Positions 39,662 to 48,654 are shown, counted from the stretch's first letter. The stretch: DNA of 64,000 nt from Thermoplasmata archaeon (GCA_027314915.1 DAHUZZ010000009.1:4935-68934), one strand, 5' to 3'. Numbers and translations: made by a program. Notes: generated by a model not told the origin, from the sequence alone.

Positions 39662-40588
39662 ATGGAGGGGCCCCGGGCTACCACCATGCGCGTCCTCGTG
39701 ATCGGCGCCTCCGGCTTCCTCGGGACGAGCGTCGTCGCGGCGCTCGCCGGCGCCGGGGTGGAGGTCCGGGGCATGGTCCGGAGCACGGCGGCGGCCGGGA
39801 CGGTCCGCCGGTCGGGCGGCCGTGACGTCACCGGGGATGTCCTCGATCTCCCCTCGATCGTGAGCGCCTCGACGGAGTGCGATGCCATCGTCCACCTGGC
39901 CACGGATGGGGATCTGAGCCGGGCCGAACGGGTCCGGGTGGAGGGGGCCCGGAACGTCGTGCTCGCCGCGCGGGCGAACGGGGTACGAAGGATCCTCATC
40001 GGCTCCGGCTACTGGGTCTACGCGAGCCAGCCCGGACCCATCGATGAGCGGTCGCCGGTGGAGCCCCGCGGGGAGTCGGAGATCAACTACGAGGCCGAGC
40101 GGGTGGGGCTCGAGGCGAGCGCCCTCGACGAGCTCGACGTCCTGGTGGCCCGCCCGGGGATGGTCTACGGTGACGGGGCCTGGTTCCGGCCCATGGTCGA
40201 GGAGATCCGGGCCGGCCGCTACCGCGTGATCGGCGACGGCCGCAACCAGTGGTCGTTCGTGTCGTGGCGGGATTGCGGGACCGCGTTCGCCGAGATCCTC
40301 CGCCGGGGCACGCCGGGCGAGGTGTACAACGTCGTGGACGGCCACCCGGCGCCCTGGGGCGAGTTCACCAGCTTCGTGGCCGACCAGGTGGGCGCCCCGC
40401 GCCCGCCGAAGATCACCTTCCAGGACGGACGGATCGAGCACGGTCCGGACGTCGCGCACCACCTCGTCGCCAACCGCGCGCTCGGTTGCGCGAAGCTCTC
40501 CTCGCTCGGTTGGCATCCCAGGGACCGCGAGTACCGGACGGCGCTACCGGCCCTGCTGGCGACGATGGACCCCCCTCGCTCGGAGTAG
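39662..40588 (+). CDS. NAD-dependent epimerase/dehydratase family protein
   Basis: The 308-residue extended short-chain dehydrogenase has the GASGFLGTSVVAALAGAG nucleotide-binding motif, DAIVHLATDGD, and the SGYWVY and NYEAER segments at the catalytic Ser/Tyr positions. YxxxK is altered here (YEAER, with Arg replacing Lys), so catalysis may differ or the protein may be an NAD-binding regulator. A strong ACTAAATACC TATA box lies 29 nt before the ATG at 39662; Met at 39686 is an alternative. Substrate unknown. Confidence 0.78.
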   Translation: MEGPRATTMRVLVIGASGFLGTSVVAALAGAGVEVRGMVRSTAAAGTVRRSGGRDVTGDVLDLPSIVSASTECDAIVHLATDGDLSRAERVRVEGARNVVLAARANGVRRILIGSGYWVYASQPGPIDERSPVEPRGESEINYEAERVGLEASALDELDVLVARPGMVYGDGAWFRPMVEEIRAGRYRVIGDGRNQWSFVSWRDCGTAFAEILRRGTPGEVYNVVDGHPAPWGEFTSFVADQVGAPRPPKITFQDGRIEHGPDVAHHLVANRALGCAKLSSLGWHPRDREYRTALPALLATMDPPRSE

Positions 40589-40644
40589 CCCCCTCGGGCC
40601 CGCTCGACGCCGGGCCGGGCGGGGGGCGTCCGCCCGCCCGAGCC

Positions 40645-41256
40645 TCAGTGGCGGGAGGCGCTCGGCCAAACGGCGCGCAACAGGTCGTGCGTCGTCACGA
40701 TGCCGACCAGGTGGTTCTTCTGGACCACGGGGAGCCGGTGGATCTGGTTCTCGGTCATGACCTCCATGGCCAGTTCCAGCGGAGCGTCGGAGTGGATCGT
40801 GAACGGGGGGCGGGACATCGCCTCGGAGACCTTGGTCTCCCGGATCCGCCGGCGGAGTCCGCCGAAGTCGGGCGCCGGCTCGAGATCCGGCTCGACCAGC
40901 AGGGCATCCAGCATCCCCTCCGTCCCGGCCCGGCTGCCGGGGAACTCGAAGACGCGGGCGATGTCCCGCTCGCTGACGACCCCGTTGAGGTCGCCCCGGG
41001 CGTCCACGACGGGCAGGCCGGCGACCCGGTTCGATCGCATGAGGACGGCGGCATCGTAGAGGGTGGCGGTCGGCCCCACGCTCACCGGTTCCCGGGTCAT
41101 GACGTCGGCGACCGTGACGTTGTAGGCGAGAGCGGGGGACGACCCGGAGGCCGAAGCGGCCCGGGTCCGCCGGGACCGCGCGGCGTGCGGCCGGGCCCTC
41201 CGCTTCGCCGGTCGGACCGTGCGCGATCTCCTCGGGGCCGCTCGGTTCGGGCTCAT
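40645..41256 (-). CDS. CBS-domain pair protein
   Basis: The 203-residue protein has a basic, Arg-rich tail of about 45 residues and two CBS domains: VADVMTREPVSVGPTATLYD with LPVVDARGDLNGVVSERDIA, then VSEAMSRPPFTIHSDAPLEL with IHRLPVVQKNHLVGIVTTHDLL. CBS pairs bind adenosyl ligands and regulate partners, which are unknown here. The Arg-rich tail could contact nucleic acid. ATG 41256 is 27 nt from CTTATC, supporting it over the upstream codon at 41268. Confidence 0.87.
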   Translation of the reverse strand: MSPNRAAPRRSRTVRPAKRRARPHAARSRRTRAASASGSSPALAYNVTVADVMTREPVSVGPTATLYDAAVLMRSNRVAGLPVVDARGDLNGVVSERDIARVFEFPGSRAGTEGMLDALLVEPDLEPAPDFGGLRRRIRETKVSEAMSRPPFTIHSDAPLELAMEVMTENQIHRLPVVQKNHLVGIVTTHDLLRAVWPSASRH

Positions 41257-41459
41257 GGACCGTGGCACCGGACCTCGGCGGATAAGGGGCCCGTGCTGCG
41301 CGGTTGACGGGCGCCGGTCCCGTGGCGGTCCGCCGAGCGCCGCCCGTCCACCTCCTCCGACCGACCCCGAGGTACAAATAGGTCGACCCGCCCCCTTCTT
41401 AGCGGAGCGCCGGGCGCCGGGGGTCTCCGGATCGCACGGTCGCTCGAGGTGGACGACCC

Positions 41460-42209
41460 ATGGCCGGAGTTCCGACCAACATCGAGTGGGAGGGCCGCGG
41501 GCTCCGCCGGCTGACGATCGGCGCGGGCCTCGGTCTCGGGGGCGGCCTTGCGGCGATCGTCCTGCCCGCCGCCTTCCTCTACCTCGCCGCGTACAACCCG
41601 GGCGGCTTCTTCGGGTTCACGACGCAGCTCATCCAGACGATCTCGATCCTCGTGCTCGCGGGCGCGCTCCTGTTCATCTTCTCGCTCATCCTCTATCGGA
41701 GCTCCTTCTGGTCGTTCCGGCGCGTCGAACCCCGGTTCTCCATCGCCGCCGCGCTCTGCCTCGTCGGCACGGTCGGGTTCCTGCTCATCGTCGTGGGCGC
41801 CGTGCTGCTCGTCTACCAGTCCTCGGGCGTGACCGGCTGCCTCCACGGCCGCCCGACGCAGGCGCTCAACTGCCTGAGGAGCGCGCAGCCGCTCGGATCG
41901 TACACCACGCTCGTGGGCTTCGTGCTCGGGTGGCTCGGGGGACTGGGAATCGTCCTCGGGCTCGTGCTCTCGGGGCTCCGGTACCACCGGGGCTGGATCT
42001 ACGGGGGCGCGATCCTCTACGGGCTCCTGCTTCTGGTCCTGATCGGGCCGTTCCTCACGGCCCTCGTGAGCGTCCCGTACGCGACCGACTTCCTCCTGCT
42101 GGCCCCGCTCCTCGTCCTGTTCGCGCCGGCGGCGGTCTTTGCCGGCGCCGGGCGGGCCCTGGCGGCCGTCCGTCGACCCCTCCCGCCCGGCTCCGGCCCC
42201 CCGCGGTAG
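41460..42209 (+). CDS. Six-helix membrane protein, unknown
   Basis: The 249-residue product has about six transmembrane segments, with a short polar loop containing two cysteines (GVTGCLHGRPTQALNCLRSA) between helices 3 and 4 that could form an extracellular disulphide. I do not recognise the family. The ATG has a GAGGTGGA stretch about nine bases upstream, and a GTACAAATAGG box lies near 41380. It is divergent from the CBS gene. Confidence 0.7.
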   Translation: MAGVPTNIEWEGRGLRRLTIGAGLGLGGGLAAIVLPAAFLYLAAYNPGGFFGFTTQLIQTISILVLAGALLFIFSLILYRSSFWSFRRVEPRFSIAAALCLVGTVGFLLIVVGAVLLVYQSSGVTGCLHGRPTQALNCLRSAQPLGSYTTLVGFVLGWLGGLGIVLGLVLSGLRYHRGWIYGGAILYGLLLLVLIGPFLTALVSVPYATDFLLLAPLLVLFAPAAVFAGAGRALAAVRRPLPPGSGPPR

Positions 42210-42730
42210 GTCCCCCGGCTCCGCCCCTTCGGGCCGAGGACCCACGAGTGGGAGGGGGAACTCCTCCGGACCCCGACCGACCTTGCCTCCTCTACCCCCG
42301 AGGGTCGACCCTTGCGAGCGCGTTCCATCGTCCCAGGGGTCGGGCGGCGGACGGCCCGGGGTACCGTGGGGACGACCGTGGTGGGGCGAGGGATCGCCCG
42401 CGACCAGTTCGGCGGGGACCCGATCGAGACGGCTCTTGCCCTGGCCAAGGAACTGACGGTAGCGGCGGTCGTCCCTTCGTCCGAAGCCCCGACGCGGCCG
42501 CGGGGCGTCGGTCGTTTTCGGGCGCGAGCGCTCGGGTCGCTTCGCGGCCGTTCGGCCGCCTCCGCGGTGAGCTGGCGGCCCACCGTTCCCCGCGGAGCGC
42601 CTCCTTCGCATCGCATCGCCACGGGAAACCACCGTTGCACGAGACTCATCGGATCGTCCGGAAGGCGAGTTCCCGGTCCCACTCGAGGGCCACTCAACGG
42701 TTATCCCGCCGGGCCGGCTGCCGGGGTGCG
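42210..42730. other. 520-bp region without a supported gene
   Basis: Open frames cover this stretch on both strands, but none has a family pattern, a TATA box at the leaderless distance or a good ribosome-binding site. The only clear element is a CGGTTATCCC box near 42702 belonging to the next gene. Confidence 0.5.
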
Positions 42731-43303
42731 ATGACGACCTCGCGCCGATTCTGCCGCTTCAATCCGGACCCGGCCTACTCGATCGCCATCCGGGAGCTCC
42801 CGGCCGACGGGTTCTGCCTGAGCGCCTTCCTCCTGCTGACCTCCCCCGAACATCCGGGGGCCGTGCTCCTCGGCCATGCCGACCCGTCCGCGAACTGGGA
42901 GGAGGTGGGGGCGCTCGACCCGGGGCAGGTCGCCCACCTCCAGGACCGCTGGATGCTGCCGAGCTCGCAGCTCATCCTCGGGGAGTCGCCCGTCCAGGCC
43001 GCCGCGCGGATCGCCTCGGAGCAGCTCGACCTCGGGAGCCTCCCCCTCGAGGGGCCCACGGTCTACTCCGAGGTCTACGGGTCGGCCCGGCGTCCGGAGC
43101 TCACCCAGCACTGGGACCTCCACTTCGTCTTCCGGGGCCGCTGGCCCGAGGGACGCCCGGTCCGCGCGCGGGCCTGGCGGGAGCTCGCGTGGGTCGACGC
43201 CGAGACGACCCCGGGCGCCCAGTTCGCCCGCGGCCACCAGGACGTCCTGAGCCTGGCCGGCCTGAGAGGGCCGGGCGGACCGGGCGGGCGGGCACAGGCA
43301 TAA
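42731..43303 (+). CDS. Nudix-like protein with degenerate Nudix box
   Basis: The 190-residue protein follows the Nudix fold pattern: a strand FLLLTSPEHPGAVLLGHAD, then GESPVQAAARIASEQLDLG in the place of the Nudix helix, and later HWDLHFVFRGRWPEG with ARAWRELAWVDAE. The canonical REUxEE is replaced (ARIASEQL), so metal binding and hydrolysis may be lost. ATG 42731 is 28 nt from a TTATCC box. It is followed 25 bp later by the SRPBCC gene, which has its own TATA. Confidence 0.62.
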   Translation: MTTSRRFCRFNPDPAYSIAIRELPADGFCLSAFLLLTSPEHPGAVLLGHADPSANWEEVGALDPGQVAHLQDRWMLPSSQLILGESPVQAAARIASEQLDLGSLPLEGPTVYSEVYGSARRPELTQHWDLHFVFRGRWPEGRPVRARAWRELAWVDAETTPGAQFARGHQDVLSLAGLRGPGGPGGRAQA

Positions 43304-43328
43304 GCCGACCGCGCCGCTCCGGGGAGCC

Positions 43329-43760
43329 GTGGTGTTCCTCCGCGACGACGACGGGACCTTCGACGCCCCCGTGGAGGCCGTCTGGCGGTTCCTCGGGGAC
43401 GGGCCGCGGCACTCCGAGGCGCACCGGCACACGGAGGTCGTGCGGGAGCTCCAGAGCGACCACGAGGGCACCTACTCGTGGGTCCAGCCGTTCGACGGGC
43501 ACCCCACCCGGTTCACGATGCACTGGCGCTCCTTCGCGCCGCTCGGCATCGTCTACGAGGTGCGGGTGGGACCGTTCGAGGGCTCGCGCTTCTTCCTGTA
43601 CTACGCGCCGGTGGGCGAGAGGACCCGGGTGGCGATCGTGGGCGAGTTCGAGTCGCCCTCCCTCGCGGGGGCCGAGCTCGAGGACGCGGTGCGGCGGTTC
43701 TTCGCGCTCGAGTTCGAGCAGGACCGGGCCGCGATCGAGTCGGGGAAGCGGGGTCGTTAG
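43329..43760 (+). CDS. SRPBCC/START-like domain protein
   Basis: The 143-residue protein begins with a strand and helix (TFDAPVEAVWRFLGDGPRHS) and continues with antiparallel strands (RFTMHWRSFAPLGIVYEVRV, RVAIVGEFES), ending in a long helix (LEDAVRRFFALEFEQDRAAI), the SRPBCC layout of hydrophobic-ligand-binding proteins. The ligand is unknown. GTG 43329 is 27 nt from a CATAAG box, indicating a leaderless transcript. Confidence 0.72.
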   Translation: MVFLRDDDGTFDAPVEAVWRFLGDGPRHSEAHRHTEVVRELQSDHEGTYSWVQPFDGHPTRFTMHWRSFAPLGIVYEVRVGPFEGSRFFLYYAPVGERTRVAIVGEFESPSLAGAELEDAVRRFFALEFEQDRAAIESGKRGR

Positions 43761-43779
43761 GCCCGCAGCGGGATCCGGT

Positions 43780-44169
43780 CTAGCGCTCGGGCGCCAGGTT
43801 GTGCTCGTTGCCGTCCGGGTCCCGGACGAGGGCGAACCAGCCCCAGGGCGCCTCCTCGGGACGATGGCTGAACTCGACGCCGGCCGCTTCGAGCCGCGCG
43901 CACTCGGCCCGGAAGTCGCCGGGCAGGACGAGGACGACCCCGCTCGGCCCGGGCTCGAGCGGGAGAGCGGGCGAGTTCTCCGAGGCCGGGCAGAGGTGGA
44001 GCACCGCGCCCTCGCCCTTGCGCCCGACGGTCACCCAGTGATCGTCGTCGTCGATGAGGTCGAGGCCGAGCTGCTGGGTGTACCACGTCTTCGCCGCCGC
44101 GCGGTCCGAGACGACCACGGGGACGCTCGCGATCCGCGGGCTCTTCGCCGAACGCTGGGGGACCGGCAT
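43780..44169 (-). CDS. VOC (glyoxalase/bleomycin-resistance) family protein
   Basis: The 129-residue single VOC module pairs have the pattern VPVVVSDRAAAKTWYTQQLGLD, VVLVLPGDF and WGWFALVRDPDGNEHNLAP, with His/Glu candidates for metal binding. It resembles small lactoylglutathione-lyase-like proteins. The function cannot be set. ATG 44169 is 27 nt from CGCTTTGACG. It lies upstream of no other gene on its strand. Confidence 0.82.
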   Translation of the reverse strand: MPVPQRSAKSPRIASVPVVVSDRAAAKTWYTQQLGLDLIDDDDHWVTVGRKGEGAVLHLCPASENSPALPLEPGPSGVVLVLPGDFRAECARLEAAGVEFSHRPEEAPWGWFALVRDPDGNEHNLAPER

Positions 44170-44235
44170 CGTTCACCGGCATCCCCGCCGGCGTCAAAGC
44201 GGCATCGCCATCGAACGCCCGGCCGGGCGTCCCGC

Positions 44236-44679
44236 TCAGGTACGGGGGGAGAACTGTTCCCGCGTCCGGTGGAGGTGCGGGCCGGGGAGGATCGACTGGA
44301 CCGAGTCCCGGACCACCCCCTGCTCGTCGAGGAAGAAGGTCACCCGCTTCGCGACGCCGAGGAGGGAGAGGACGCCGTAGCTCCGCGCGATCGTCTTGTC
44401 CGGGTCGCCCACGATCGGGAAGTTCGCCCCGCACTCCTCGGCGAACCGTCGCTGCGTCTCGGAGGTGTCCACGCTGATGCCCACCACCTGGACCCCCTGC
44501 TCGGCGAGGCCGGGGGCGATCCCCGCGAAGTCCCGGGTCTCCCGGGTGCAGCCGGCCGTGAACGCCTTGGGGAAGAAGTAGAGCACCACCTTCCGGCCGC
44601 GCAGCGAGGAGAGCCGGAACTCCGCGCCCGTCGAGTCCCGCCCCGTGAACTCCGGGGCGGGGTCGCCCACCGCGATCAT
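44236..44679 (-). CDS. Peroxiredoxin (BCP/PrxQ type)
   Basis: The 147-residue thiol peroxidase has the thioredoxin-fold start VGDPAPEFTGRDSTGAEFRL, the catalytic segment FPKAFTAGCTRETRDF with the peroxidatic cysteine, GISVDTSETQRRFAEE with the arginine region, and FPIVGDPDKTIARSYGV. PrxQ members usually have a second Cys five residues after the first; here that position is not Cys (GCTRETRD), so this is likely a 1-Cys or atypical enzyme. It is the last gene of the MarR operon and overlaps the exporter stop by ATGA. Confidence 0.9.
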   Translation of the reverse strand: MIAVGDPAPEFTGRDSTGAEFRLSSLRGRKVVLYFFPKAFTAGCTRETRDFAGIAPGLAEQGVQVVGISVDTSETQRRFAEECGANFPIVGDPDKTIARSYGVLSLLGVAKRVTFFLDEQGVVRDSVQSILPGPHLHRTREQFSPRT

Positions 44680-46241
44680 CGGCCCCCGGCCGGGGTCGCG
44701 GTGGTCTCCGGTATTGCCGGGATCCCGGGGAGCGGCGCCCGCTCGTCGCTCGCGAGGTCGGCCCGGACCGCGTGCTTCCCGAGGATCTCGTGGGCGAAGA
44801 GCACGATCACGGCGCCGGCCAGCGAGGCGGCCGCGGCGATGAGGTAGGCGTCGTTGAAGGCGGTCAGGCTGGGGAAGGTCTGACCGTAGACCACGACGGT
44901 GTAGGTGGCGAGGAGCGAGCCCGCGATGGGCGCCCCGATGCTGCTCCCGACGTTCCGGAACACCGCGTTCAGGCTGGTCGCGAGCCCCATGTCGCGGGGC
45001 TCGACGGTGAGCACGAGCAGGTTGATCACCGACGCGTTGGTGACGGCGATGCCGGCGCCGATCACGAACATGCTGACGAGCAGGCTCACGTCCGCGGTGG
45101 CGAGCGTCGCGAGGTAGAAGCCGACCGCGCTCACGACGCAGCCCAGCGCGGTCATGGGCCGGGTCCCGACCCGGGTGACCACCAGGCTCGCGAGCGGGGC
45201 GAAGACGAGCATGGGGAGCGCGAAGGCGACGAAGGAGAGCCCCGTCTGGAAGATCGACTGGCCGAAGCCCACCGGGGCCGGGTACTCGAGCCGGAAGGTG
45301 AGCGCCTGGAAGGCGAGGAACATCCCGAAGCCGCTCACCACGACGATCAGGTTCGTGACGAGGACGTTCCGACGGCTCAGGAGCCGCACGTCGAGGATCA
45401 CCTCGCGCTTGCGGCGGTGGTGGTAGACCTCGACCAGCACCGTCGGGAGGAGGAGGAGCGCGCCGCCGATCATGAGCGCGAGGACCGCGGCGCTCTCCCA
45501 GCCCCACACGGGCCCCTGGGAGAGCCCGAGGACGATGAGCGCCAGCGACCCCGCGAGCAGCCCCGCGCCGGCGTAGTCGACGAAGGCGTTCGGCCGCCGG
45601 TAGGGCGACTCGCGCAACAGCAGGAAGGCGGCGACGGTGATGGCGAGCACGACGGGGACCGCCGAGTGGTAGGTGAACCGCCAGCCGAAGTCGTTCGAGA
45701 CGAGGGCGCCGAGCGGGAGGCTCACCGCGAAGCCGGCGCCGAAGAGCCCGCTCAGGATCCCCTGGGCCCGGGGCACGAGCTCCCGCGGGAACTCCTCCCG
45801 GACCAGGCTCATGGCGAGCGGGAAGATCGTGAGGCCGACCCCCTGGACCGCCCGGGAGGCGACCATGAAGCCGAAGGTCGGGGAGAAGCCCGTGACGGAG
45901 ACCGCCGCGGTGTAGATCACGAGCACGGCGGTGAGGACCCGCTTCTTCCCGTAGACGTCGCCCAGCTTGCCCGCGATGGGGCTCAGCGCGACCCCCGTGA
46001 CCAGGTAGACCGAGAGGACGAGGCTCACCTGCGAGATGTCGACGTGGAAGTCGGAGGCGATGGAGGGCAGCGAGGGGGTGAGCATCCCCTCGATGTACAT
46101 CACGACCATGACCAGGACGGACATGATCGCGAGGATCCGCCAGGTGTACGCCTTGTCGTAGTTCGCGACGGTCTTGGCGTGGGGATCGGCGGCGGGGCCC
46201 GGGAGCGGCGCGGGCACGGCGGGGGTCTCGGATGCGGTCAC
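44676..46241 (-). CDS. MFS exporter, DHA2 (14-helix) family
   Basis: The 521-residue protein has about 14 transmembrane helices. It carries MFS motif A-like GKLGDVYGKKRVL in the loop between helices 2 and 3 and a motif C-like SGLFGAGFAVSLPLGALVSN, typical of drug:H+ antiporters of the EmrB/QacA type. It is encoded in one operon with a MarR regulator and an ABC-2 transporter, so it likely exports toxic compounds. The stop overlaps the peroxiredoxin start. The leader gap from the ABC permease is 16 bp. Confidence 0.9.
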   Translation of the reverse strand: MTASETPAVPAPLPGPAADPHAKTVANYDKAYTWRILAIMSVLVMVVMYIEGMLTPSLPSIASDFHVDISQVSLVLSVYLVTGVALSPIAGKLGDVYGKKRVLTAVLVIYTAAVSVTGFSPTFGFMVASRAVQGVGLTIFPLAMSLVREEFPRELVPRAQGILSGLFGAGFAVSLPLGALVSNDFGWRFTYHSAVPVVLAITVAAFLLLRESPYRRPNAFVDYAGAGLLAGSLALIVLGLSQGPVWGWESAAVLALMIGGALLLLPTVLVEVYHHRRKREVILDVRLLSRRNVLVTNLIVVVSGFGMFLAFQALTFRLEYPAPVGFGQSIFQTGLSFVAFALPMLVFAPLASLVVTRVGTRPMTALGCVVSAVGFYLATLATADVSLLVSMFVIGAGIAVTNASVINLLVLTVEPRDMGLATSLNAVFRNVGSSIGAPIAGSLLATYTVVVYGQTFPSLTAFNDAYLIAAAASLAGAVIVLFAHEILGKHAVRADLASDERAPLPGIPAIPETTATPAGGR

Positions 46242-46257
46242 TGCGAACTCCGGATGT

Positions 46258-47154
46258 TTACGAGAACTCTTCCCGCTCGAACAAGAGGAGCCCGACGACC
46301 GCGGTCACGAGGAAGTAGGCGAGGATGATGACGATGCCCTCCGCCACGCCGGGAGTATAGACCGTGGTGACGACCGTCGCCCCCCGGCCGACCGGGGTCC
46401 GGGTGGTCACGATCGTGCCCGCGAGCCCCCAGTTGATCGAGTTCGCGAAGACGTCCCCGATGGCGCCGCTCGCGTAGGAGATGACCATCCACGGCTCGAT
46501 CTTCACGAGCGCCGTGACGAGCTCCTCGAGGAGCGTGAAACCGAACAGGAAGAGGATCGCGGTGAGGACGAACCCGTAGGCGCTCGTCTTGAACAGCGAG
46601 CTGAACATGAAGGTCGTCCCGAGCACCGCGAGCAGGTAGGCGAGCGCCAGGAGGAACGAGGGCGCGATCTGCCAGGGGAACGCGGACGCCCCGAAGTAGT
46701 AGATCCCGTTCCCGACGAGGATCGCCAGGAAGAGGAGCATGACGCACACCGACGCGAGGAACGCGGCGATGAACTTCCCGACGTAGACCGTGGCCCGGCG
46801 GATGGGGAGGCCCATCAGGAAGTAGCCGGTCTTGTTCTGGAACTCGCCGGCGATGGCGTCCCCGCCGAAGAAGACCGCCGCGAGCACGATCACGAAGCCC
46901 GCCCCGCCGCCCCAGAAGGAGCCGTAGAAGGCGAGCGGGCTCGCGACCAGGCCGCCCCGGAAGTGGCCGACCACCGCCGAGATGATCGCCCCGATGGCAG
47001 CGACGATGGCGAGCAGCACGACGAACCGGCGGCTGGTCAGGTACTCCCGGAACTGGTAGCGGGTGAGCTTGAAGATCTGCGGCACCGACCGCGGCACGTG
47101 GAGACGGGTGCCCGAGCCGGGGACGGGCAACGTGGGGTTCACGACGTCGGCCAT
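46258..47154 (-). CDS. ABC-2 type transporter permease
   Basis: The 298-residue membrane protein has six hydrophobic segments and the ABC-2 arrangement, with an amphipathic N-terminal stretch IFKLTRYQFREYLTSRRFVV, a GDAIAGEFQNKTGYFLMGLP region and LPIRRATVYVGKF. It starts 5 bp after the ATPase stop, so the two form one transporter, probably a dimeric exporter of lipids, drugs or an ionophore. It belongs to the MarR-controlled operon. Confidence 0.87.
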   Translation of the reverse strand: MADVVNPTLPVPGSGTRLHVPRSVPQIFKLTRYQFREYLTSRRFVVLLAIVAAIGAIISAVVGHFRGGLVASPLAFYGSFWGGGAGFVIVLAAVFFGGDAIAGEFQNKTGYFLMGLPIRRATVYVGKFIAAFLASVCVMLLFLAILVGNGIYYFGASAFPWQIAPSFLLALAYLLAVLGTTFMFSSLFKTSAYGFVLTAILFLFGFTLLEELVTALVKIEPWMVISYASGAIGDVFANSINWGLAGTIVTTRTPVGRGATVVTTVYTPGVAEGIVIILAYFLVTAVVGLLLFEREEFS

Positions 47155-47159
47155 GGCGA

Positions 47160-48107
47160 TCAGTCCCCCCGCGCGATCTGCTTGAGGTAGATGTCCTCGA
47201 GCACGCTCTCGGGCTCGCTCAGGCTGTTCACCCCGAGGTGGAGGCCCACGAGCTCGCCGAGGAGGCGCTCCTGCTCCTCCGGTCCCCCGGCGAACTTGAG
47301 CCGGAGCCGCTTCGGCTCGAGGAGCACGCAGGAGACCACGCCCGCGATCGCGCCCACCTCCTTGAGCCGGCCCTCGTCCGCGAGCGGGCGCGAGAGCCCG
47401 ACGTCGATCGTCGGGTGGCCGTCCGCGAACCGGGTGGTCACGTTCGCGAGGGTGTCGTAGAACAGGAGCTTGCCCTTGTCGATGAGGGCGACCTCGTCGC
47501 AGACGTCGGTCACCTCCTGCAGGATGTGGCTGCTCATGAAGATCAGGCGGTTGCGCTTCTTCAGGTCCCGGACGATGTCCCGGACCTCGGCCATCCCCCG
47601 CGGGTCGAGCCCCGTCGCGGGCTCATCCAGGAGGAGCACCTCGGGGTCGTGGACGAGCGCGGCGGCGATGTTGATCCGCTGCTTCATGCCCTTCGAGAAC
47701 TTGCCGACCCGCTTGTCGGCCCAGTCCTGCATCTTGACCTCCGAGAGGACCTGGTCGATCCGGCCCGAGCGTTCCGAGGGCTCCACGCCGCGCAGGTCGG
47801 CGACCATGCCGAGCGCCTCGCGCGGCGTGAGCGAGGGGTAGATCTCCGGGCTCTCGATGAGCACGCCGGCGTCGGCGAGCGCGCGCTTGCGGTCGGCCTG
47901 GACCGAGATGCCGTTGAGGAAGCACTCGCCCTCGGTCGGGAAGATCATGTCGGTGAGCATCTTGAGCGACGTGGTCTTGCCGGCGCCGTTGGGGCCCAGG
48001 AAGCCCACGCACTTCGCGCCCTCGAGCTTGAGGTTGAGCCGGTCGAGGGCGGTGAACGAGCCGAACCGCTTGGTCAGGTTGACGGCCTCGATGGAGGGTC
48101 CGCTCAT
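47160..48107 (-). CDS. ABC transporter ATP-binding protein
   Basis: The 315-residue ATPase has Walker A GPNGAGKTT, the signature KFSKGMKQRINIAAALVHDP, Walker B VLLLDEPATGLDPRG and the H-loop MSSHIL. A C-terminal extension of about 90 residues follows, as in DrrA/CcmA-like exporters. It overlaps the MarR stop by ATGA. The ATG at 48107 matches the family start (PSIEAVNLTKRFGSFTALDR); the longer open frame upstream is a shadow of the MarR gene. Confidence 0.93.
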   Translation of the reverse strand: MSGPSIEAVNLTKRFGSFTALDRLNLKLEGAKCVGFLGPNGAGKTTSLKMLTDMIFPTEGECFLNGISVQADRKRALADAGVLIESPEIYPSLTPREALGMVADLRGVEPSERSGRIDQVLSEVKMQDWADKRVGKFSKGMKQRINIAAALVHDPEVLLLDEPATGLDPRGMAEVRDIVRDLKKRNRLIFMSSHILQEVTDVCDEVALIDKGKLLFYDTLANVTTRFADGHPTIDVGLSRPLADEGRLKEVGAIAGVVSCVLLEPKRLRLKFAGGPEEQERLLGELVGLHLGVNSLSEPESVLEDIYLKQIARGD

Positions 48108-48616
48108 TGCGCCCTCCCCTTCGACCGGTGGAGCGGCTCCGTGGCCCGCTCGCCCAAGGCCGGGGGCGACCCCATCCGTTCCAGGATCCGGCCGAGGGTG
48201 CGCGCGGCCGCCTCGAGCTCGGCGCCCGAGATGCCCGAACAGTAGCCCTTCCAGCGGAGCTGGTACTCGGCCCGGACCCGGTCGGCGAGCGCACGGCCCT
48301 TCGGGGTGAGCGAGATCAGCACCTGGCGGCGGTCCTTCGCGTCGTGGGCCCGCTGGATGTACCCGCCCGACTCGAGACCGTCGAGGAGGCCGGTCGTCGC
48401 GGAAGGGGACGCCCCCATCATCTCGACCCACCGGTTCACCGGGATCTCCCCCATCTCCCGGAGCCCGCCGACCAGAAACATCTGGGGCAGGCTGAGGCCG
48501 AGCTCCCGGGCCTCCTCGCGGCCCATCTTCATCCAGCCGCGGTTGAGCCGGAAGAACATCTGGCCGAGCTGTTCGTCCGGCGCGGGGCCGCCGCGCGATC
48601 CGCCCGTCGGCACCAT
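48104..48616 (-). CDS. MarR family transcriptional regulator
   Basis: The 170-residue protein is a winged-helix MarR dimer: LGLSLPQMFLVGGLREMGE, then GASPSATTGLLDGLESGGYI as the recognition helix region, then DAKDRRQVLISLTPKGRALA as the wing. It heads an operon of ABC transporter, MFS exporter and peroxiredoxin, so it is probably a ligand- or redox-responsive repressor of that operon and of itself. A candidate operator overlaps its transcription start. ATG 48616 lies a few bases after the predicted start site. Confidence 0.9.
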   Translation of the reverse strand: MVPTGGSRGGPAPDEQLGQMFFRLNRGWMKMGREEARELGLSLPQMFLVGGLREMGEIPVNRWVEMMGASPSATTGLLDGLESGGYIQRAHDAKDRRQVLISLTPKGRALADRVRAEYQLRWKGYCSGISGAELEAAARTLGRILERMGSPPALGERATEPLHRSKGRAQ

Positions 48617-48619
48617 TTA

Positions 48620-48654
48620 TTTCGGAAATTGAAACTTACGGGAATCATATAAAG
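48620..48654 (-). promoter_or_regulatory. MarR promoter and candidate operator
   Basis: A strong TATA box (minus strand CTTTATATG, 48646-48654) is centred 34 nt from the ATG. Around the predicted start site lies an imperfect palindrome, TTTC (48620-48623) and GAAA (48631-48634) about a centre at 48627. This AT-rich stretch stands out in very GC-rich DNA and is a plausible MarR-binding site. Confidence 0.6.

Noticed and set aside
42312-42734. A 140-codon plus-strand frame upstream of the Nudix-like gene.
   Set aside because: The translated sequence is Arg/Pro/Gly-rich without a recognisable domain, and the next gene has its own promoter inside it.
44772-46328. A 518-codon plus-strand frame rich in Glu, Asp, His and Arg.
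   Set aside because: It is the antisense of the MFS exporter. A hydrophobic protein's complement naturally yields a charged sequence.
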